DNA from: Didymodactylos carnosus
Taxonomy: Eukaryota; Rotifera; Eurotatoria; Philodinida; Philodinidae
DNA length: 27,841 nt
Direction of reading: 5' to 3'
Assembly: GCA_905250885.1 (NCBI GenBank)
Contig: CAJNOQ010001794.1
Coordinates: 1 to 27,841, forward strand
In this document: positions 21,145 through 27,841 of the stretch, in pieces
Layout: every line of letters starts with the position of its first letter
How positions within the stretch are numbered: the stretch's first letter is position 1
Notes under the pieces: model-generated
The model's input: only the letters and a program-made list of their open reading frames with translations
Databases searched by the model: none
Told to the model about the DNA's origin: nothing
Program-made: the position numbers and the translations under genes

Positions 21145-22235
21145 TGGTCCATAATGAATCGGTGACTTGATATTTCGCTCATATCTCAGTTGGATTTTAT
21201 CCCATAGACTTTATTGTTTTCTTAGAAAATGCGCCGTAAAATTCTCTACAAAATATATACTAAAGCTCTTTTATGTACTGTAAAGATAAAGGAATATAGA
21301 AGAAATACTGCGAATCTTCAATCTGAATTATTTTGCAACCCAAAAAACAATTTTTTTAATTTCAGTCCTTCATATTTTGCGAAACAAAAACAAGAAGATG
21401 GCCATTGGTAGCTCTTAAAAAGCTCTATCAAGTGCCTATATTTAAAACTCTTCGTAATCATAATCGCTTGTGAGAAATTTTTTTTTCTTTTATCGATTTT
21501 CCCCAAAATCAACATTTTCCAGTCGCAGTTTTGGTGCAGTTAGGAAAACTCTTAGAACTCCGTCAAAATCAAACATTTGAAGGTCGGGTTTGGTTTATCT
21601 CAAAGTAAAATAATTCTTTTGTTACATTCGTACAGAGAAAATGCAATATTTTCTCTTCTTTTCCTGTGTCACGGCGAAAAAGACAAAATTCTCCTTTTTT
21701 TGTTAAATTTTACTACAGTCGCCTTTTGTGTCAGAACAACACGTTTAAACCGAACCTCCAACAGAGCCGTTTTAAGAAATTTGTGGGCCCTGTGTTGATC
21801 ATTAACGTTTTCAACACATCAATTTGTATTTTTTTTAATAATAACAAAATGCAAGGCTTAAGCCGTTCGATTGGGTCCCTGAGTCAGCCGGGCCCCTGTG
21901 CTATAGCACAATTAGCACATAGGATAAAAAGGCACTGACCTCCGATAAACGAAAAGAAAGATGACACTTCGGAACACCACTATGACATATGGCACTGTAT
22001 TCAAGATAAATTTGTTTTCCTTCTCTTGCGGGTTGCAAAGTAATTGAGATTGAAGATTCGCAGTATTCCTTCTTTATTCCTTTATCTTTACATAATTTTT
22101 ATGTACATAAAAGAGCTTTGGTATATATTTTGTAGAGAATTTCACGGCGCATCTTTTAAGAAACAGTGAAGCCTAAGGGATAAAACCCAACTGAGATATG
22201 AGCGAAATACCAAGTGACCGATTCATTATGGACCA
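21145..22235. mobile_element. inverted-repeat element with about 200-base arms
   Basis: Arm 21145-21341 pairs with 22030-22235 on the opposite strand. The match starts TGGTCCATAATGAATCGGT and ends TTGCAACCC. The arms differ at numerous positions and by an indel of about 10 bases (an extra ATAAAAATTATG-like segment in the right arm), so this element is older than the foldback at 3088-5069. The interior encodes no recognisable transposase; frames such as 21577-21798 and 21666-21938 have no motif. It has been interrupted by a hAT-like element at 21762-21937. I see no clear target duplication. Confidence 0.7.
21762..21937. mobile_element. hAT-like MITE with 8-base target duplication
   Basis: The left end reads CAGAGCCGTTTTAAG and the right end, inward, CAGTGCCTTTTTATC, matching at 11 of 15 positions with the CAG-G start usual in hAT elements. 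The flanks ACCTCCAA (21754-21761) and ACCTCCGA (21938-21945) match at 7 of 8, the duplication length made by hAT transposases. The 176-base body holds two GGGCCC motifs just inside its ends and no coding capacity. It lies nested in the older inverted-repeat element. Confidence 0.7.
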
Positions 22236-23413
22236 CCCGATAGTCATGACTTCTAGTACTGTATATCCCACAAGCAGCGAACCAAGTTGGCTATTATATT
22301 TAAATTGGTTATATTGAAGAACTGGAAAGATCATTGTCATTCGAAGTATACATTGTTGCAAGAAAGTATCGATAAAAAGTATGAGGAGCTGAAATCGATG
22401 GTTTCATCGTCCATAGTGACAGTTACAACCTCCAACCCACAATAATTGGAATTTGTTTTCCTTCTTCCTTCAGAATGCACTTTCTGTCAAAATTTTGCCT
22501 CTCCCATTTCCAAAAGAAATCGTGAATCTTGGATGAATGCGAGAGACGAGTGTCTGTCCGGTCACTAAAGCCAAAGTAAAACTACTTTTATGATCGATTC
22601 AGAAAAAATAGCAGTTTTTATTGAATTAGTATGCCAAACCACATTGGTTATAGAATGCGACACGTCAAAAACAACATTTCATCCTCAGAACGCGCTAGTT
22701 TAATGTTCTGCCAACACCGTTCTCGTTATGAGTGTCTGATAATTGCAGATGTACGAAGTCCAGACAAATAAAAAAGTGCTAGTGTAAACAAAATAAGAAG
22801 TTATGCATGGATCAAATATCTAATTCGTAGTGAAACTATTCGATTGGGATGAAATAGAAATTTGATAAGATGAAAAGATAAGTGTTAAAACGGCTTTATA
22901 TTTGATCATTAAATGAATAAAAATCGATAATCGTGAAACTGAAAACAACATGCATAAATGTAGTAGTTACTTACTCGTTTATTTATTTCGCTTTTGATGT
23001 AATATAAAATAATAGTTGATTTTATTTTCCGTTCAGTTAAATATGTTGCCCTACAATTTCAAATCGTGGTACAATAATTGTTAGCAGAATAAATTAGATA
23101 TTTATTGATTATACACTAGTTTTGAATCGATAAAACCATTTTGATCTCCTGTAAAAGAGTGAAACAAGCGTATAAATCGCGTAAATCAAATTCATATTGC
23201 GTACTTGTCATATTGTGAATAATTCATTTTACTTTTTTTTAAGACTAATTTGAATGACTAACTAGTTAGTTACTCTTCTGATGCTTGTTCTGTTTATTAT
23301 TTACAAAATGTGATTAATCGAATAATAATCAAGATGTAGAATGATAAATAAACAATCGAGTATAAAACTATTAATGCTAAAAAGGGAGAGAAAAATAAGT
23401 GTAAATTAGATAC
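22236..23413. other. intergenic, no gene recognised
   Basis: No convincing frame, splice pair or repeat was found on either strand in this A+T-rich stretch. Confidence 0.4.
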
Positions 23414-23612
23414 GGGCGGGACCAAGGTTTTTCAGTCCCGGTCCCGTAAAGTTGTTTCGATTCCGGAAGATTTTTATGGTCCCGGTTCTGCTTCCGGACC
23501 TTAAAGCAATTCTGTTCATACGGAAAGAATACTCACGCAACTGACACAAGAAATCTTAGTTCTAGTGTCGGTCCCGAAAAAAAAGTCTGTAGTTCCGGTT
23601 CCGATTCCGCCC
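23414..23612. mobile_element. GGGACC-motif element related to 1649-2106
   Basis: The left end reads GGGCGGGACCAAGG and the right end, inward, GGGCGGAATCGGAACC, a short imperfect inverted repeat. The interior repeats CAGTCCCGGTCCCGTAAA-type motifs and a TCGGTCCCG next to a run of A, as in the element at 1649-2106. It stands out as G+C-rich in an A+T-rich setting. It is probably a diverged member of the same family, or a shorter relative, with no coding capacity. Confidence 0.5.
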
Positions 23613-25708
23613 ATGCATAGTGTAAATGCAAACAGCAGACGATCGAGTCACAGAATAAAAGGCACAAAAGTCTGTATTGATGGAATCGTTCAGTGAGTAT
23701 CACTTATGCATCAGTTATGAAGCATCAACAATAACACGTAAGTTTCTTTCACTTTTCAAGAGAATACTGTTCATCATATTAGAGACTGCCATTAAATGAT
23801 ATAATTGAATTAAACTCGTACACATCTCATAGACAGTTGTTGCACACTTACACAAGTCACTCTGATAAACCTTATATGTTCAATTGTGTAATGATAAAAC
23901 AAATAAAATTTTATAGTTTATTTTTAATAATAAAGCATACACCGCTCTCTCATACTCTCTGTTAAATAATTCGGCTCATTCTTAATTGAGATCACTACTT
24001 TTCTACTCACTCTCATTTTATGCTTCCCGCCCTGTGACGTTTCTTTGATGTTAAATTTTATGTTACACATTTTATCAAAAAAGTGATCTCAAGAAGCCTC
24101 GAATAATTCATATCTATCTTTTGCAGAATGCAGACATAAGACAGAAGGAAAAAAAGATTTAAAAATACGTGATTGATCCTCTTGTTCTGTTTAATGGCGT
24201 AATACATTTTTTTTCGTGAAATGGATTATCCACATTTTAATTTGTACTCTTATTAGGAGAGATAGAAACGCTATTAATTACGATAGTCCACCATTTAATT
24301 TTTATATTTTATAAACGTTCCATCTTATTTCTTAAATATATTCCGACTTCTCCATACTACCGCTTTTCTCCAGACGGTATTAGAAGGATCTGTAAATCTA
24401 GTAGAGTTGTTATTTTTAATTTTGAGAAAGAAACGAGAATGACGGATGTTTTTTTTCATATTATAATCTCAACTGATAATGACTTATTATATAGATTGAA
24501 TGCAAAAACAACACCCTTATGCAGAGAAAGAAGGAAACGAACAAAGTTCCTTCTGGAACGGATGGAGGTGTGATATTACTCATTAGCGGGCATGCATTCA
24601 AACCTGAATGACTGTGTTTGAGTCAAATCCATGACTACGAGCAAACTATTGCTTTACCGAGCATATTCGGAATAAGTACAGCAAGGTTTACTTTAGAAAG
24701 TCGCAGTTTAAAAGGAAACTGTCAGGTTCTTCCCTTTCTGTGCCAAAGTAGCATACCATGTATGTAAAATTTCATAGAAGTCCAGCAAGGAGAGGTTGAC
24801 TCTCTTACCTTTTTTTAAAAATTTTTCAGAAAAATTTGGGTTAATCAGTAGTGAGTATTACGATACATATTCAGATGTTTTAACTGAATAACTATGACAG
24901 AGATGAGTAAGTCAGTTTTTTGAGCACTCGAAAGTAGTGAGTAGCAAAAATGCTACCGTTATTTTATTATGTTGAGTTTTTTATCATTATAGCGTACAGC
25001 TACTATACCGTTCTTCGCTCAAATTTTAGCGAAAACTGACTATGCTTAGAACCACAAAATATATGGAGTTTAAACTGTGAAGTTATCGCATAGAAGTGAT
25101 TGTAGTAAGTTACAAGAAAGTAGATAAAAACTGAATCGAAATCTATAAGGCTGGAGTCTAGATTTACGGGATTTTTCAAAAGAAAAATGTATAGTCTGAT
25201 CTGGATTCACGAAATACCTTATTCAAAAATATATATTCCTTACTTGATATATATATAATATAGAATAAGTTGCACTCAGAAATCAGGTATGATAAACGAT
25301 ATTTAAACCATAAGCACAGTTATCTGCTCAACTAGACGAGCAAACTTTTTTTCACACCTGCATACTACTAACACATACAAACTTATCCCTTTCCTATAAG
25401 TCGAAAATCGTATGATACTTTTTAAGAGAATAAAAATTTGATGAATGAACCGTTCTTCTCACGCGATATAAAGAAAGAGAAACATCGTAGTGTTTTTAAT
25501 CGGAATTTGAACGCAATCCATTCTTCCGAGTGCCAAAAAATGTCAAAAATCTAATATTGCTAATATTATATTAGTGAAATTCGAAAGACAATCACAAAAA
25601 GAAAACGTAGTGTTTGTTTATCGGTTCAATGACTTGTTAGTGTAGGCGGAGTATAAAAACGATGCACGAATTCATAATGAAATTACCTATGTCGTCAAAG
25701 TCGGGAAG
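23613..25708. other. intergenic, no gene recognised
   Basis: About 2.1 kb without a frame or exon I can support. There are small stems (TTCGCT/AGCGAA near 25015-25035) and a short TA run near 25247-25260, but nothing that suggests a gene or complete element. Confidence 0.4.
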
Positions 25709-25982
25709 AAATGGTTGATTAAGCGCACGATCAATCGGTTGATTAATCCGTAAGGTCACGCGCTGGAATGAGTCAAGAGAAAATACATTGAATTGTTTAT
25801 AGAAGTGTTTAGTACCCTTTAATCTTTTCTTCGCCTTTGTTATACCTTTATCTAAAGTTCATGACGTAATAATTACCCAGAGATTAGAATCAGTCATGGG
25901 ATAGTACAGTGAATTCTTTGTACAGGTATTTAGCACCTGAATGCGCGCGTCCTTACGGGTTAATTGGCTTAATCAGCCATTT
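25709..25982. mobile_element. 274-base inverted-repeat element
   Basis: The ends AAATGGTTGATTAAGC (from 25709) and, inward on the other strand, AAATGGCTGATTAAGC (from 25982) match at 15 of 16. Further in, TTAATCCGTAAGGTCACGCGC pairs with TTAACCCGTAAGGACGCGC after small indels. The middle carries two similar direct segments (GAATTGTTTATAGAAGTGTTTAGTACC-like and GAATTCTTTGTACAGG-like). No protein is encoded and no clear target duplication is seen. Confidence 0.55.
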
Positions 25983-26939
25983 TCACATTTTCACCCGATT
26001 TTGATGACATCGATAGATAATTACGAACATTCATTTGTAACGATAGCGAATCAATTGAACATCCTCTATAATATAAAATACAAGTCAAGACAGAAATGAA
26101 CTGATAAAAAAAATTTTCTTCTTACTCTGTTCATAGCTGGCTCATAATTACAAAATAGAAACGTAAAACGTTTGACTAAGAGTCACCGAATAATAATTCA
26201 CAGCAGAGTTCCCGAATCTATCCATGCATTTGAAGAAAACTTTTAAGCCATCTCCGTACATCGAAAATTACAGTCTCTCACGATGCACTTTTTTTATTTT
26301 AAAAATACCTATATTTTTCTCAATAACTAAAATTAGTAAAATGTGAGACTTAGACTGCTAACCACTGACTCTTTAAGCCCACAAACATACACACATACAT
26401 AAAATAGAGATGTTAGCCGCGTCGCTGTTGCCGCCAATAAATTATTCAGCTAACGACTCTAATCACAAAAACACTTCAAGTGACAAAAGCAAGACAAACA
26501 ACTTTCTATACTTGATTTTGTTCATGCCTTTAATCAGCCAGTAAATGTCGAATCATGAATCAGCTACGATTGATATAGCGATTCTGGATGATTATTTTTA
26601 TTCATGTACTGTTCTGTCAGTTTATACAGTAGATTCTGTATGACATCTTTTCTGTGAATCCTAATTCCGATGCTGTTAACGTTGAAAATATTTTATTTGT
26701 TATTACAGATGTTTATAATAATAGTGGACTATTTATTAGTATTTGATTCGAGATCGTTTCCTTCCCTTTACTTTTGTGTTCCTCACTCTCAGTATTCATA
26801 TTGCTTGTTACTTGATTTGTGAAACTTATTTCAATCTATTTCACGAGAAATACAGTTGAAGTTTTAAAGACACAAAATCAAGTATTGCTGTATATTCTTA
26901 CTCCCCTCTCTCGTCTTTCAAGCAACTAAAACAATGTTC
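25983..26939. other. intergenic, no gene recognised
   Basis: A+T-rich sequence without a supported coding frame or repeat. Confidence 0.4.
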
Positions 26940-27148
26940 ATGTACTTTAGAGAACGTACTTGATGTAAGTACTTGATTACTTGCAATGTCAATGATCGAA
27001 ATACTTGCCTTATTGCTAAGAAGTACTTTCTGAAAGTACTTGGCAAGTAAGGACAAGTACTTACAGGTAAATTTACTTCTAGAAAAAAGGCAAGTACCGG
27101 CTTCATTACGCAGACAAAGTACTTGGCCCTAAGTACATTCTTTAGGGT
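26940..27148. mobile_element. AAGTACTTG-rich element, copy 2 (partial)
   Basis: About nine full or partial AAGTACTTG motifs lie within 210 bases. The right end, read inward, is ACCCTAAAGAATGTACTTA, matching the left end of copy 1 (3740 onward) at 17 of 19 positions. The left limit is unclear, so this may be one end of a longer element or a short derivative. The 26918-27106 minus-strand frame is a by-product of the repeat. Confidence 0.55.
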
Positions 27149-27841
27149 AATCGGTTACAAAAGAACTGATTCTCATAATTTTCTCTGCTAATTCATTCTG
27201 ATCTATCTACATTAAAACAAACGAAAACCTAATGCTTGATTACACGCGTTCAGCGTAGCTCATTTCAAAATTATTCGTAAGATTAGACAACCTGACATAA
27301 GAGAGCATTTTGTATTGTAGATCTGTTGTTCCTGTAGTGACACTTTGTCTCTTCCTCATCAATCTAATATATCTCTCAAAAAAAATTTAAGGATTGACGT
27401 ACAATGACTCCACTAAAACAAAACGAACACGATGTACACCTTTCTTCGTTAGCACGGCTAGCAGAATAATAGTGGCATTCTGCAACTCCTGTAAAAATTA
27501 TTAAAAACGTAAATTACTCATAGCAACATGAGTTTTCGTTAAATATACTGCCTTACAACTGGCCTTCACACTCTGACCTTCAATCAGAAAAGTACATGAA
27601 TGTTTTGCACTCCAATATGACTGTTTGTGGAAACGGCTTGATTCTTTAACACAAACTTGAACAAAAAATGTTTTTCTCTCACAAAAATTCCTGTTTAATC
27701 TTCGCTATTATATGTATATATATACTGAAAAAAACGATGACATTGATGTTAACTCAATGCCTCAGCAAGTGACAGAATTTGACAGTTCATAATAGTTGTC
27801 GCTGTATTCAGCTCATATAAAAGACTTTGCGAAGGAACGAG
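27149..27841. other. right-edge region, no supported gene
   Basis: A minus-strand segment near 27390-27500 has an acceptor-like TTTTTACAG followed by an open run of about 33 codons, but no homology is recognised. A TATAAAAG at about 27818 lies close to the window edge and could belong to a gene starting beyond it. Confidence 0.3.

Noticed and set aside
21577-21938. Overlapping frames of 73 and 90 codons as a transposase remnant
   Set aside because: No transposase motif is present, and the frames run across the border of the nested hAT-like element.
27390-27500. Short hydrophobic minus-strand exon-like frame after TTTTTACAG
   Set aside because: It has only about 33 codons, a weak resemblance to a receptor membrane segment, and no partner exon in the window.
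1-27841. tRNA, rRNA or CRISPR features
   Set aside because: I found no cloverleaf with a plausible B box, no rRNA-like stretch and no regularly spaced direct repeats.

Overview
This is nuclear DNA of a small animal. It is A+T-rich (roughly two-thirds A+T by eye) and holds three intron-rich protein genes of clearly animal type, with most introns only 50-70 bases long. The short introns, the A+T bias, the many small inverted-repeat elements, and a splice acceptor 2-4 bases before the start codon of all three genes (as expected of spliced-leader trans-splicing) fit a bdelloid rotifer best. That assignment is inference; flatworms and other trans-splicing lineages are not excluded. No bacterial-style operon, rRNA, tRNA or CRISPR array was recognised.

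Layout. Positions 1-5590 are gene-poor. They hold a possible exon at the left edge, a TA-flanked hairpin element (371-509), a G+C-rich TA-flanked element (1649-2106), and a large foldback structure with 412-base arms (3088-5069) that carries a second element inside it, built on repeated AAGTACTTG motifs. Positions 5593-8893 (+) encode a 711-residue SLC26-type anion transporter in 16 exons. Positions 10480-12815 (+) encode ribophorin I, the OST subunit RPN1, 605 residues in five exons. Positions 14838-17774 (-) encode a PPM1A/PPM1B-type metal-dependent protein phosphatase, 472 residues in ten exons. RPN1 and the phosphatase converge tail to tail across about 2 kb. From about 17.8 kb to the right end (about 10 kb) I find no convincing gene, only small non-autonomous transposon remnants, among them a hAT-like element with 7/8-matching target duplications nested inside an older inverted-repeat element.

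The three genes are not an evident pathway. They act in membrane anion transport, ER N-glycosylation and cytosolic phosphoprotein dephosphorylation, and look like neighbours by position only. The most interesting signals are the shared acceptor-next-to-ATG arrangement, several possible alternative C-termini of the transporter (one ending in a PDZ-type motif), a likely GC-AG intron, and a set of apparently uncharacterised inverted-repeat families, one of them recent (arms about 98.5% identical).
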